Source: Paenibacillus dendritiformis (lineage in GTDB: Bacteria > Bacillota > Bacilli > Paenibacillales > Paenibacillaceae). From it: DNA of 64,000 bases. Position numbers and translations under genes: made by a program. The stretch covers positions 62,001 to 126,000 of the forward strand of contig NZ_LDIG01000274.1 of the NCBI RefSeq assembly GCF_015845845.1, in the 5' to 3' direction. The notes below the pieces were generated by a model that saw nothing but the letters and a program-made list of their open reading frames with translations, was not told the origin of the DNA and did not search any database. Shown piece by piece: positions 36,043 to 45,640 of the stretch (position 1 is its first letter; each line of letters begins with the position of its first letter).

Positions 36043-37092
36043 ATGAGAGTAAGCAAACAGAAATTGCATGAGCTGATCCGGACAAAATTGTCCCGGGCCG
36101 GACTATCGGCCGCGCATGCGGATGTGGTGGCGGAAGTGCTCGTTCATGCCGATGTCCGCGGGGTTCACTCGCATGGCGCCATGCGGGTCGAATATTATGC
36201 GGAGCGGATTGCCAAAGGCGGAACGAACGTAAACCCGCGCTTCGACTTCAAGAAGACGGGGCCATGCTCCGCCGTGTTCGACGGGGATAACGGAGCGGGG
36301 CATGTCGCGGCCAAGCTGGCGATGGCAGAGGCCGTCAATATCGCGAAGGAGCATGGCGTCGCCGTCGTCGGGGTACGGCGAATCGGACATAGCGGCTCCC
36401 TGTCCTATTATGTGCAGCAAGCGGCTCGGGAAGGGCTGATCGGCATTTCGGTATGTCAGTCCGATCCGATGGTCGTGCCTTTTGGCGGGGCCGAGCCTTA
36501 CTATGGCACGAACCCGATTGCTTTCGCTGCGCCTGGGGAAGGGAATGCGCTCATGACCTTCGATATGGCAACGACCGTTCAGGCTTGGGGGAAAATTTTG
36601 CATGCCCGTTCCAAGCATGAGTCGATTCCGGAGACGTGGGCCGTCGATGAACGTGGCGTGCCGACGACCGACCCGTTCCAGGTGAACGCGCTGCTTCCGA
36701 TTGCCGGACCGAAAGGGTACGGCTTGATGATGATGGTCGATGTGCTGTCGGGCATTTTGCTCGGACTGCCGTTCGGGAACCGGGTCAGCTCCATGTATCA
36801 TGACTTGACCGAGGGCCGGAACCTGGGCCAGCTTCACATCGTGATCGATCCGTCCTTCTTTACCGATTTGGAGACGTTCCGGCGCAATATTTCGAAGACG
36901 ATGAGCGATCTGAACGGCATCAAGCCGGCCCCTGGCTTCGAGAAGGTGCTGTATCCGGGCCAGAATTATGACCTGATTGAACAGGAGAATGAAGCGAACG
37001 GCATCGAGATTGTGGATGAGATCTATGACTATCTCGTATCCGATGTCATTCATAACAATGCGTACGACCATAAAGATCCGTTTGCGAAGTGA
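36043..37092 (+). CDS. allD: Ureidoglycolate dehydrogenase
   Basis: 349-aa Ldh2/malate dehydrogenase-family oxidoreductase oxidising (S)-ureidoglycolate to oxalurate with NAD+. Conserved parts are DVRGVHSHGAMR, RRIGHSGSLSYYV and ATTVQAWGKI. ATG at 36043 follows AGAGGGA; ATG at 36037 is an alternative. Family members also reduce malate or lactate, and the position between allE and the oxamate carbamoyltransferase genes settles the call. Confidence 0.93.
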   Translation: MRVSKQKLHELIRTKLSRAGLSAAHADVVAEVLVHADVRGVHSHGAMRVEYYAERIAKGGTNVNPRFDFKKTGPCSAVFDGDNGAGHVAAKLAMAEAVNIAKEHGVAVVGVRRIGHSGSLSYYVQQAAREGLIGISVCQSDPMVVPFGGAEPYYGTNPIAFAAPGEGNALMTFDMATTVQAWGKILHARSKHESIPETWAVDERGVPTTDPFQVNALLPIAGPKGYGLMMMVDVLSGILLGLPFGNRVSSMYHDLTEGRNLGQLHIVIDPSFFTDLETFRRNISKTMSDLNGIKPAPGFEKVLYPGQNYDLIEQENEANGIEIVDEIYDYLVSDVIHNNAYDHKDPFAK

Positions 37093-37169
37093 CTTTTCCG
37101 CAGAATAAGGAAGCCAATCCTCCAGAGGGAAATCATCCACTCCGAACGGACAACCAGAGGTGAACTAGA

Positions 37170-38930
37170 ATGCTGCATACGATCATTAAAAAGAATTCGT
37201 ATCAAGATTCCGTCAATTTAATGCTTCTGACAAATCATATTTCGGCGCTGGAAGGCGTCAACCAAGCATCGATCATGATGGGGACGCCGGCCAACAAGGA
37301 CATTATGAGCAATTCCGGCTTATATACAGATGAGCTGGAGCAGGCCGGAGCCAATGACATGTGCATCGTTATCGATGCAGAGGAGCAGAGCAACCTGGAT
37401 GAAATCCTCGCTGCGGTCGACAGCTTTTTAAGCGACCAATCGGTTAGCTCCGCTTCGTCCTCGCTCGAGAGCGTACGCTCGTGGGAGCGTGCGCTGAAGG
37501 AGAACCCGGGCGCCAATCTGGCGATTATTTCGGTGCCGGGCCAATACGCGGCGGCGGAAGCGGACAAAGCGCTCGATTACGGCCTTCACGCGTTTATTTT
37601 CAGCGACAATGTGCCTGTGGAGGAAGAGCTGAAGCTGAAGCAGAAGGCGCATGATAAAGGGCTGCTCGTCATGGGTCCGGATTGCGGCACGGGGATACTG
37701 TCAGGGGTTCCGCTGGCCTTTGCGAACCGCGTCAAGGCGGGCAATATCGGCGTCGTCGGCGCCTCGGGGACAGGCATCCAAGAGGTGACGACGCTTATCG
37801 ACCGCATGGGCGGCGGGATCAGCCATGCGATCGGCACCGGCGGGCGCGACCTCTCGGAGACGGTCGGGGCGATTACGATGCTGGACGGCATCCGCGGACT
37901 GGAGCACAACGAACAGACCGAGGTGATCGTCATCGTGTCCAAGCCGCCGGCGAAGGCGGTGCGCGATCAGGTCGTGCGCCAGCTGCAAGGGCTGTCGAAG
38001 CCGGCGGTCACCCTTTTCCTGGGAGAGAAGCCGTCCGCGCATGAAGGCAATGTCTATCAGGCCTACACGTTGGAGGAAGCGGCCAGAATTGCGGTCGACC
38101 TCGCCAAAGGCGCCGAGGTGCAGCCGCTGTACAGCGTGCCACTCGAGGTGCCGAAGATGGATTTGCAGCCGGGGCAAACCTCGATTCAGGGCCTGTATGC
38201 CGGCGGCACCTTGGCCGCTGAAGCGGCCATGCTTATCGCGGATGCGCTCCAATTGAAGGACGGACTTATTCATGAAGACGGCTACGTCCTCAAATCGAAC
38301 GGTCATGCGATTGTCGATTTGGGCGATGACATGTATACGCAGGGCAAGCCGCATCCGATGATCGATCCGGCTACCCGGATCCAGCATATCGAGAAGGCGG
38401 CCCAAGATCCGGCGACGGCGGTCATTCTGTTCGACGTCGTGCTTGGATACGGGGGCCATGATGATATGGCGAGCGTGCTGGCGCCGGCGATTGCGAAGGC
38501 AACGGCCAAGGCGAAGGCGGAAGGGCGCAACCTGTATTTTGTCGGCGCTCTGTGCGGCACGCAGCAGGATCCGCAGTCTTATGCGGAGCAGAAGCGCAAG
38601 TTCGAAGAGGCGGGCGTGCTGGTGAAGGAAAGCAATAATCAAGCGGTTCGCACAGTCCTGGCGATGATGAACCTCGGCCTGGAGGACGCGCCGAAGACGC
38701 ACCGTCCGGCGGCAGCGGTCATGCCGGAAGCGACCTCCGCGTCCGCGCCTGTCGCGGCGCTGCTTGGCGGGAAGCCTTCCGTCATCAATGTGGGGCTGCA
38801 GAAGTTCACGCAGGCCATCCTTGCAAGCGGCGCCCCGGCGATTCAATACGATTGGCGTCCGGTTGCCGGCGGCAGCGCGAAGATGCAGCGCGTATTGAAG
38901 CTTTTGAACGAGTACCGGTTTGCGAATTAA
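37170..38930 (+). CDS. allF: Oxamate carbamoyltransferase subunit AllF (FdrA family)
   Basis: 586-aa FdrA protein with acyl-CoA synthetase/succinyl-CoA synthetase-like domains: GPDCGTGILSGVPLAFAN near 169 and VGASGTGIQEVTTLIDRMGG (195-214) are CoA-binding/ligase-like. In E. coli, AllF, AllG and AllH form the oxamate carbamoyltransferase, which splits oxalurate with phosphate to oxamate and carbamoyl phosphate. The three genes occur together here with carbamate kinase. Confidence 0.92.
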   Translation: MLHTIIKKNSYQDSVNLMLLTNHISALEGVNQASIMMGTPANKDIMSNSGLYTDELEQAGANDMCIVIDAEEQSNLDEILAAVDSFLSDQSVSSASSSLESVRSWERALKENPGANLAIISVPGQYAAAEADKALDYGLHAFIFSDNVPVEEELKLKQKAHDKGLLVMGPDCGTGILSGVPLAFANRVKAGNIGVVGASGTGIQEVTTLIDRMGGGISHAIGTGGRDLSETVGAITMLDGIRGLEHNEQTEVIVIVSKPPAKAVRDQVVRQLQGLSKPAVTLFLGEKPSAHEGNVYQAYTLEEAARIAVDLAKGAEVQPLYSVPLEVPKMDLQPGQTSIQGLYAGGTLAAEAAMLIADALQLKDGLIHEDGYVLKSNGHAIVDLGDDMYTQGKPHPMIDPATRIQHIEKAAQDPATAVILFDVVLGYGGHDDMASVLAPAIAKATAKAKAEGRNLYFVGALCGTQQDPQSYAEQKRKFEEAGVLVKESNNQAVRTVLAMMNLGLEDAPKTHRPAAAVMPEATSASAPVAALLGGKPSVINVGLQKFTQAILASGAPAIQYDWRPVAGGSAKMQRVLKLLNEYRFAN

Positions 38931-38958
38931 TATCTGTTGACGTGGGAGGGAATTACAG

Positions 38959-40218
38959 ATGAAATTCAACACGATAGATGAAGCCAATCAGGCGGTGATT
39001 GACAAGATTGCCGGCGGCACGCCGTTCCTCGTTGATGTAGTGCCGGCCCGCACCGTCATTCCGGAACTGGAAGGCAAGACGCTGCTGCATGCAGGTCCGC
39101 CGATCGCCTACCAAGACATGACGGGACCGATGCAAGGCTCATGTGTAGGCGCCGCGTTATTCGAGGGCTGGGCGAAGGAAGAAGCTGAGGCCCGCGCCAT
39201 GCTGGAACGGGGCGACATCCGCTTCATTCCGTGCCACCATGTGAAGGCCGTCGGACCGATGGGAGGCATCACGTCCGGCAATATGCCGGTCTTCGTCGTC
39301 CATAACCGCGCCGAAGGCAATGAAGCGTACTGCATTATGAATGAAGGCATCGGCAAGGTGCTTCGCTTCGGCGCTTATTCGGAAGAGGTCATCACGCGTC
39401 TGAGATGGATGAGGGACGTGCTCGGCCCGACGCTGTCCCGCGCGCTGAAGGCGACGAAGGAAGGGCTTAATCTGAACGTCATGATCGCGAAGGCGATTAC
39501 GATGGGCGACGAATTCCATCAGCGCAACATCGCCGCTTCGCTCGTCTTTTTGAAGGAAATCAGCCCTTATATCGTTAGTCTCGATATGGATAAGCAAGAG
39601 ATGCAGAGCGTCATCAAGTTTTTGGCGGATACGGATCAGTTCTTCCTTAATATTATGATGGCCGCGTCCAAGGCCGTGATGGACGGGGCGCGCACAATCG
39701 AAGCCGGCACGGTGGTCACCGCGATGTGCCGGAACGGACGCGACTTCGGCATCCGCATCAGCGGCATGGGTGACGAATGGTTCACGGCGCCGGTCAATAC
39801 GCCGCAGGGGCTGTTCTTCACCGGCTACTCGCAAACGGACGCCAACCCGGACATCGGCGACAGCGCGATTACGGAGACATTCGGCGTCGGGGGGATGGCG
39901 ATGATTGCCGCTCCGGGCGTAACCCGCTTCGTCGGGGCCGGCGGTTTCCACGACGCGTTGGCGACGAGCAACGAGATGGTCGAGATCTCCATCGACCAAA
40001 ATCCGAACTTTACGGTTCCAACCTGGAATTTCCGCGGCATTTGCCTCGGCATCGATGCGAGAAAGGTCGTAGAAACCGGAATTACGCCTGTCATTAACAC
40101 CGGGATCGCTCATAAGGAGCCGGGTGTGGGACAGATCGGCGCGGGGACGGTCCGTCCGCCTGTCGAATGCTTCGAGAAGGCGCTGGAAGCGTATGCGGCC
40201 AAGCTCGGACTTCTGTAA
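38959..40218 (+). CDS. allG: Oxamate carbamoyltransferase subunit AllG (DUF1116, YlbE-like)
   Basis: 419-aa DUF1116 protein corresponding to E. coli YlbE/AllG. Distinct stretches are GPMGGITSGNMPVFVV and MAMIAAPGVTRFVGAGGFHDA. It starts 28 bases after allF behind GGGAGGG. It is a subunit of the complex described at allF. Confidence 0.92.
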   Translation: MKFNTIDEANQAVIDKIAGGTPFLVDVVPARTVIPELEGKTLLHAGPPIAYQDMTGPMQGSCVGAALFEGWAKEEAEARAMLERGDIRFIPCHHVKAVGPMGGITSGNMPVFVVHNRAEGNEAYCIMNEGIGKVLRFGAYSEEVITRLRWMRDVLGPTLSRALKATKEGLNLNVMIAKAITMGDEFHQRNIAASLVFLKEISPYIVSLDMDKQEMQSVIKFLADTDQFFLNIMMAASKAVMDGARTIEAGTVVTAMCRNGRDFGIRISGMGDEWFTAPVNTPQGLFFTGYSQTDANPDIGDSAITETFGVGGMAMIAAPGVTRFVGAGGFHDALATSNEMVEISIDQNPNFTVPTWNFRGICLGIDARKVVETGITPVINTGIAHKEPGVGQIGAGTVRPPVECFEKALEAYAAKLGLL

Positions 40219-40255
40219 CGCATCTCAGCGTACGTATTGTCTCAGGGGAGAGGAG

Positions 40256-41185
40256 ATGGACGCCCGGCTTGGGGCGCTCCTCGCCCGGAGGCCGACGGGC
40301 CGCGTCCACAGCATCTTCGAGAACGGAATCAACCTGGCAATGGGAGATGCGTTGATTTTTGTCGGCACGACGAAGAATGGCAGGCAGCCGTTCGGCATCC
40401 ACATGGAGCGGGAGAGCGTCAACCGGCTGCGCCGCCATGTGAGGCTCGATGACACCGTCGTCACTGAAGGGCCGGACACGATTCGCTTTCTCCATCCGGC
40501 AGGTCCGCTGACGCTTGATCTGGCTCAAGCCGCGCCGTTCCTGGATGAAATCCGATCGGATCGGTATCATCGTGTTCGTGATAGGTTTCACGTAAACGAA
40601 TTTTTGAAAACTTGCCTTGCCTGGGGCGTGCCGACCGGACTCGGTGTCGAATGGGACCGCTTTCTCGCCAATGATTATCGGCCGGACGAACCGCAATACG
40701 CGGTGGTGCGGCAGGCGGATCAGTTGCTTGACGCCCTGCTGACCGGCGAGGTTGAGGCGGCCGAAGGGCCTTTGCGTTATTTTCTCGGACGCGGACCGGG
40801 ATTGACGCCGTCGGGAGATGACTTTCTCGTCGGCGTGCTGGCCGTCCACAAGCTAACCGGCGCATTTCATGAAGCGTGTGTGGCCGTCTTGCATCATATG
40901 GTGGAGAGAGAAGCCATCACGACCGATGTCAGCAGAGCGTATTTGCTCCATGCGCTGCATGGACGCTTCAGCGGCAAGGTCACCCGGGTGATGAACGCGA
41001 TGGTAATGGAAGATATGGGAGAAAAGGAAGGTAAGGAAGCTATAGAAGACGCAGCTCGGCTCAAAGCCGATGTTGAGCAGATGCTCCAGACCGGACACAG
41101 CTCCGGAATCGATACGGCATTCGGGATCGCCAGTGCCATCATAGCCCTTAGGAGGTATGAAAAAACATGTCAAAACGAGTTGTGA
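40256..41185 (+). CDS. allH: Oxamate carbamoyltransferase subunit AllH (DUF2877, YlbF-like)
   Basis: 309-aa DUF2877 protein matching AllH. GRGPGLTPSGDDFLVGVLA (about 180-198) is the family signature. The reading frame is open back to 40124 inside allG, but ATG 40256 with GGGAGAGG upstream is the natural start, 37 bases after allG. The 3' end overlaps the carbamate kinase gene by 19 bases. Confidence 0.92.
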   Translation: MDARLGALLARRPTGRVHSIFENGINLAMGDALIFVGTTKNGRQPFGIHMERESVNRLRRHVRLDDTVVTEGPDTIRFLHPAGPLTLDLAQAAPFLDEIRSDRYHRVRDRFHVNEFLKTCLAWGVPTGLGVEWDRFLANDYRPDEPQYAVVRQADQLLDALLTGEVEAAEGPLRYFLGRGPGLTPSGDDFLVGVLAVHKLTGAFHEACVAVLHHMVEREAITTDVSRAYLLHALHGRFSGKVTRVMNAMVMEDMGEKEGKEAIEDAARLKADVEQMLQTGHSSGIDTAFGIASAIIALRRYEKTCQNEL

Positions 41186-42108
41186 TCGCATTTGGGGGCA
41201 ATGCCATCTTGCAGCCTCATCAGGCCGCAACCTATGAGAACCAGCTTGCCAATGTGCGCAGCAGCAGCAAGAAGATTGCCGATATCGTGGAAGCGGGCTA
41301 CGAAGTCATTATTACGCACGGCAACGGCCCGCAGGTAGGTTTGATTTTGCAGCAAAATGAAGAAGCGAAAGAGGTTGTCCCGCCTTTTCCGTTGGACGTG
41401 TGCAGCGCTCAGTCTCAGGGCTTCATCGGATATATGCTCGATCAATGCTTGAAAAACGAGCTGCGCAAGCGGGGCTTGCCGCAGCAGGTCGTCAGTGTGC
41501 TCACCCAGACGAGAGTATCCCCGGAGGATGAAGCGTTCCTTCATCCAACGAAGCCGATCGGCGTCTTTTACACCGAGGAAGAAGCAAAGCGATTGATGCG
41601 GGACAAAGGCTGGAACATGCAGGAAGATGCGGGCCGGGGGTGGAGACGCGTCGTCCCATCGCCGCAGCCGCAATCGATTGTGGAGGCGGATACAATCATG
41701 AAGCTCGTCGCAAGCGGGGCCATTGTCATTGGCGCCGGCGGCGGAGGCATTCCGGTCGTGCAGGCCGCGGACGGCACGATTAGCGGCGTCGAGGCGGTCA
41801 TTGACAAGGATCGCAGCGGCCTCAAATTGGCTCAGGAAGCGAATGCCGATATTTTTATGATGGTCACCGATGTGAAAAATGTGTTTATTCATTACGGCAA
41901 GCCCGAGCAAAAAGCGCTGGGGCATATCCGTAGCGAGGAAGCCAAGGAATATGTCCGGGAAGGGCATTTCTCCAGCGGCAGCATGGGGCCGAAGATGGAG
42001 GCCGCCGTGGCCTTTGCGGAACTTGGCAAGCACGCCATCATCTGCTCGCTCGACGATGCCGCTCTGGCTCTTCAAGGAACGGCCGGAACGCATATCTCTT
42101 CATTATAA
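41167..42108 (+). CDS. allK: Carbamate kinase
   Basis: 313-aa carbamate kinase that transfers phosphate from carbamoyl phosphate to ADP, giving ATP, CO2 and ammonia. Motifs are AFGGNAILQ, THGNGPQVGLILQQNE, GAGGGGIPVV and SSGSMGPKMEAAVAF. Starts behind TTAGGAGG inside the allH end. It is the energy-conserving last step; the ArcC name of arginine fermentation would apply to the same family, but no arc genes are nearby. Confidence 0.94.
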   Translation: MSKRVVIAFGGNAILQPHQAATYENQLANVRSSSKKIADIVEAGYEVIITHGNGPQVGLILQQNEEAKEVVPPFPLDVCSAQSQGFIGYMLDQCLKNELRKRGLPQQVVSVLTQTRVSPEDEAFLHPTKPIGVFYTEEEAKRLMRDKGWNMQEDAGRGWRRVVPSPQPQSIVEADTIMKLVASGAIVIGAGGGGIPVVQAADGTISGVEAVIDKDRSGLKLAQEANADIFMMVTDVKNVFIHYGKPEQKALGHIRSEEAKEYVREGHFSSGSMGPKMEAAVAFAELGKHAIICSLDDAALALQGTAGTHISSL

Positions 42109-42122
42109 TGCATGCAACCGAC

Positions 42123-42165
42123 AGGCTGCGTAAAGCGGAAGACGACCGCTTGCGCAGCCTTTTTG
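42123..42165 (+). terminator. Terminator of the ureide operon
   Basis: AGGCTGCG-taAAGCGG pairs with CCGCTT-GCGCAGCCT, then TTTTTG. Confidence 0.85.
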
Positions 42166-42408
42166 TGTCGATACAAGCCTTGCATCACGGCCCGTCCCGC
42201 TGAATATAGTGGAAGTGGCAGTGTAAATTTTCCCTTACAAGTTTTTTACAATCCGATCATCGCCCGTTAACAATACGGCCGTACATTGAATAGGTGCGGC
42301 AAAAAAGGGGGGAAACGTCCCGCGCATGCATGCAAAATCCGGCCTGCCGGCCGGAAAAGCACGAACGAACAGTCCGGGGGACTGCATGAAAAGGAGCTTG
42401 ATTACGAA

Positions 42409-43734
42409 ATGGATATGAAATCATGGCTGCGGCCGCTGCTGGCCGGCATGCTCGCCATCAGCCTGACAGCGTGCTCCGGCGGAGAAGGAGCAGGAACGAC
42501 GGCGGATGCGAAGGCGCCGCCTGCCGGCTTGAAGGATGACACGACACCGGTAACTATTCAATACTGGCATGCCCATGCGGAAGCCCAGCTCGAAGGCTTG
42601 AACGCGCAGATTGCGGCGTTCCAGAAGAAATATCCCCATATTACGGTCGAAGCCGTCTATCAGGGAGGATATGGAGATCTACATAAAAAACTGCAGGCAG
42701 CGGTCGCGGCCAATGACGTTCCTGACGTGACCAACGTGGAGGTTGCTTCGCTTCCGAACTTCGCCGAGGGCGGCGTGTTCGCCGATCTGACGCCCTGGAT
42801 CGAGCGGGACAAGGTGGATCTGGACGATTTCGCCTCCGGGATGCTGAAGGCGTATGCCTATCAAGGGAAGCAGTACGGGTTCCCGCTGATCGTCAGCACG
42901 AGCGTATTCATCTATAACAAGACGATGCTCGATGAACTGGGCGTGGAGCCGCCGCAGACATGGGGCGAGATCGACGCCTTCAATGCGAAGGTCGCCAAGC
43001 GGGACAACGGCAAGACGACCCGCTATGCCTTCTCGGTGCCGGGCTGGGATACGTGGTATTATGATCCGTGGCTCACCAACGGCGGCGGTCATATCCTGTC
43101 CGAAGACGGAAGCGAAGCCGCGGTGCAGACGCCGGAATCGCTCCGGTATGTGGAGAACTTCCACCGCTGGCTGAAGGAAGGCGTCGTCCATATGGGCTAC
43201 GGCAAGGGCGCGTCCGACAATATGCGCCAGATGTTCCTCGGCGGCGAGATCGCCATGGTGCAGCATACGTCGGCCATGCTGAAGATGTACCGCGAGAATG
43301 CCAACTTTGAGGTCGGCGTGTCCTTCCTGCCGGGAGATCAGGAGCGCACCTCGAATATCGGGGGCGCCGGCATCGTGATGATGGACGGCATCAAGGATGA
43401 CAAGAAGCGGGAAGCCGCCTGGAAATTCATTCAGTTCATGACATCGGCCGAACAAAATATCGCTTGGGCGGAATCGGTCGGATATTTGCCGACGCGGAAG
43501 TCGGCCATCGCCTCGGAGGAAGGACAAGCTTACTTCTCCAGATGGCCGCAGTACAAGGCGGTGTTCGATCATTTCGACAATGTGACTCCGCGCCTGCAGC
43601 ATCCGGCTTATCCGGAATTCAGCGAGGTGTACAAAGAAGTGATCGGCGAAATGATTTTGAACGGGGCGGATCCGGTGCCGTTGATGAAGGAAGCCGCGGC
43701 CAAAATCAATGATATCCTGGCGGAGCATGAGTGA
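42409..43734 (+). CDS. Sugar ABC transporter substrate-binding lipoprotein (family 1)
   Basis: 441-aa MalE/UgpB-like lipoprotein with lipobox SLTAC (C22). The mature N-terminus has VTIQYWHAHAEAQLEGLN, and PLIVSTSVFIYNKTMLDELG and the WKFIQFMTSAEQN helix are typical. AAGGAG lies twelve bases before ATG 42409. The open frame extends to 42286, but that part is polar and rejected. Likely substrate is an oligosaccharide or glycerol phosphodiester. Confidence 0.9.
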   Translation: MDMKSWLRPLLAGMLAISLTACSGGEGAGTTADAKAPPAGLKDDTTPVTIQYWHAHAEAQLEGLNAQIAAFQKKYPHITVEAVYQGGYGDLHKKLQAAVAANDVPDVTNVEVASLPNFAEGGVFADLTPWIERDKVDLDDFASGMLKAYAYQGKQYGFPLIVSTSVFIYNKTMLDELGVEPPQTWGEIDAFNAKVAKRDNGKTTRYAFSVPGWDTWYYDPWLTNGGGHILSEDGSEAAVQTPESLRYVENFHRWLKEGVVHMGYGKGASDNMRQMFLGGEIAMVQHTSAMLKMYRENANFEVGVSFLPGDQERTSNIGGAGIVMMDGIKDDKKREAAWKFIQFMTSAEQNIAWAESVGYLPTRKSAIASEEGQAYFSRWPQYKAVFDHFDNVTPRLQHPAYPEFSEVYKEVIGEMILNGADPVPLMKEAAAKINDILAEHE

Positions 43735-44702
43735 TGGGCATGCGGGATGAGATGTTAACTCATTCGCTTCCTGCGGGGCAGGAGGCGGCGATGACCGTTC
43801 CGGCCCCCTCGCGGCGGGGCCGAAGACAACGGCGGGAGAGCTGGAAGGACCTGTTTTTCGCGCTGCCGGCGCTCGGATTTCTGGCGGTGTTCCTGTATTA
43901 CCCCCTGCTGAATTCCATCTATATCAGCATGACGAACTGGAACATGACGCGTCCAACGAAGAAATTCATGGGCACCAACAATTATGTATGGCTGTTGAAC
44001 AATGAGGACTTCTATCATTCGCTCAAAGTCACCTTGCTGTACACGGTGATGGACGTCGCCGGCACGCTTGGCATCGGGCTGCTGCTCGCCCTGCTCTTCA
44101 ATGTCGCATCTTCGCGCCTGTTCGGCTTCATGCGGGGCATTGTGTTTATGCCGCATTATATTTCCATGGTCGTCGCGGCGATGGTCTTCACATGGATTTA
44201 CAACGGGCAGTATGGCTTGCTGAACAGCCTGTTGAATGCGTTCGGCTTCGACTCGGTCGGGTGGCTGGTCGAGCCGTCAACGGCTCTGCCGGCGCTGGTC
44301 GCCGTCACTGTCTGGAAGGGAGTCGGCTTCGCGATGATTCTGTTCATCGCGGGCATGCGCGGCATTCCGATGGAGTACTATGAAGCGGCCGCCATCGATG
44401 GCGCGGACCGGGTGCGGCAGTTCTGGCATATTACGCTGCCGCTGCTGTCTCCGATGACGCTGTTCCTGCTCATTACGACGTTCATCTCATCGATGCAGGT
44501 GTTCCAATCCATCGATATTATGACGAACGGGGGGCCGCTGAAGGCAACCAATGCGATCGTCTATTGGATTTACACGATGGCGTTCGTCGAGTTCAAAACA
44601 GGACGGGCGATGGCGCTCGTGATGGTGATGTTCGTCATTATTTTGGCGCTTGCCTTGCTGCAGTGGTGGGCGAGCCGGAAGAAGGTGCATTATGAGGGAT
44701 AA
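43734..44702 (+). CDS. Carbohydrate ABC transporter permease (MalF/UgpA type)
   Basis: 322-aa permease with about six membrane helices. The ATPase-contact EAA motif is EYYEAAAIDGADRVRQFWHI. Start overlaps the upstream stop (TGATG at 43732). A GTG at 43731 is possible. It pairs with the next gene. Confidence 0.92.
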   Translation: MGMRDEMLTHSLPAGQEAAMTVPAPSRRGRRQRRESWKDLFFALPALGFLAVFLYYPLLNSIYISMTNWNMTRPTKKFMGTNNYVWLLNNEDFYHSLKVTLLYTVMDVAGTLGIGLLLALLFNVASSRLFGFMRGIVFMPHYISMVVAAMVFTWIYNGQYGLLNSLLNAFGFDSVGWLVEPSTALPALVAVTVWKGVGFAMILFIAGMRGIPMEYYEAAAIDGADRVRQFWHITLPLLSPMTLFLLITTFISSMQVFQSIDIMTNGGPLKATNAIVYWIYTMAFVEFKTGRAMALVMVMFVIILALALLQWWASRKKVHYEG

Positions 44703-45549
44703 CCGCATGGCGGGCCAACGGAACCGAAAGCTGATGTACGCCGGCCGCCTCGCGCTTGCCGTCATCGTCACCGCTTTGCTGTTCTTCCCGGTCTATTGGC
44801 TTATCGTCAGCTCGCTGAAAACGCAGCAGGAGATGCGGCTGGCGGTGCCGACCTTCTGGCCGCAGACCTTCTCCTGGAGCAACTATGCCGAGGCGTTCCG
44901 GATCATTCCTTATGCGCGCTTCTTCGGCAATACGCTTCTCATGTCCGCAGGCATCGTCGTGCTGCAGTTGAATGTGGCGCTGCTGGCCGCGTACGCGTTC
45001 GCCAAAGGCAGCTTCCGCGGCAAGGAAGCCTTGTTCTTCCTCGTGCTGGCGGCCATGATCGTGCCGGATCAGGTGACGTTCGTGCCCGTCTATGTCATGA
45101 TGTCGAAGCTCAACTGGCTGGATACGTTCTGGGCGTTGATTATTCCGCACGGGGCGTCCGCTTACGGCATCTTCCTGCTCCGGCAAGCGTTCAAATCGGT
45201 CAACAACGATGTGCTGGAAGCGGCGCGGGTAGACGGAGGCGGGCGGCTGACGCTGCTGTACCGGATCCTGCTCCCGATGACGATGCCTACTGTCGTGACC
45301 CTGGCGGTGCTGCAATTCATTGGCGCCTGGAATTCTTATTTCTGGCCGCTCATCATGACCAATTCGAATGACATGCGCGTGCTTACCGTCGGCATCAGCA
45401 TGCTGCGCGATTCGATTGCCGGCGATGAAGCGATGTACTTCCATATCATTATGGCCGCCAGCGTCATGGCGATTGTGCCGATTATCATTCTGTTCACGTT
45501 CATGCAGAAGCATATCGTCTCCGCGATGGCCAACTCCACCTTCAAATAG
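44692..45549 (+). CDS. Carbohydrate ABC transporter permease (MalG/UgpE type)
   Basis: 285-aa second permease; EAA motif VLEAARVDGGGRLTLLYRI. ATG at 44692 overlaps the previous gene by eleven bases. No ATPase gene follows, so a shared MsmK/MalK-type ATPase encoded elsewhere is probably used, as is common in Firmicutes. Confidence 0.92.
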   Translation: MRDNRMAGQRNRKLMYAGRLALAVIVTALLFFPVYWLIVSSLKTQQEMRLAVPTFWPQTFSWSNYAEAFRIIPYARFFGNTLLMSAGIVVLQLNVALLAAYAFAKGSFRGKEALFFLVLAAMIVPDQVTFVPVYVMMSKLNWLDTFWALIIPHGASAYGIFLLRQAFKSVNNDVLEAARVDGGGRLTLLYRILLPMTMPTVVTLAVLQFIGAWNSYFWPLIMTNSNDMRVLTVGISMLRDSIAGDEAMYFHIIMAASVMAIVPIIILFTFMQKHIVSAMANSTFK

Positions 45550-45580
45550 CGGAGGGGAGGGCTCCGGCCATCGGCACAAA

Positions 45581-45621
45581 AAAGGGATGCCGCCGGCCTC
45601 TTGAGGCCGATGGCATCCCTT
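45581..45621. terminator. Bidirectional terminator between permease and NifU-like genes
   Basis: AAGGGATGCC...GGCATCCCTT with inner GGCCTC/GAGGCC. The T run is stronger on the minus strand (six T), suiting the NifU-like gene. Confidence 0.8.
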
Positions 45622-45640
45622 GTCCATGCAGGGAGGGCAA

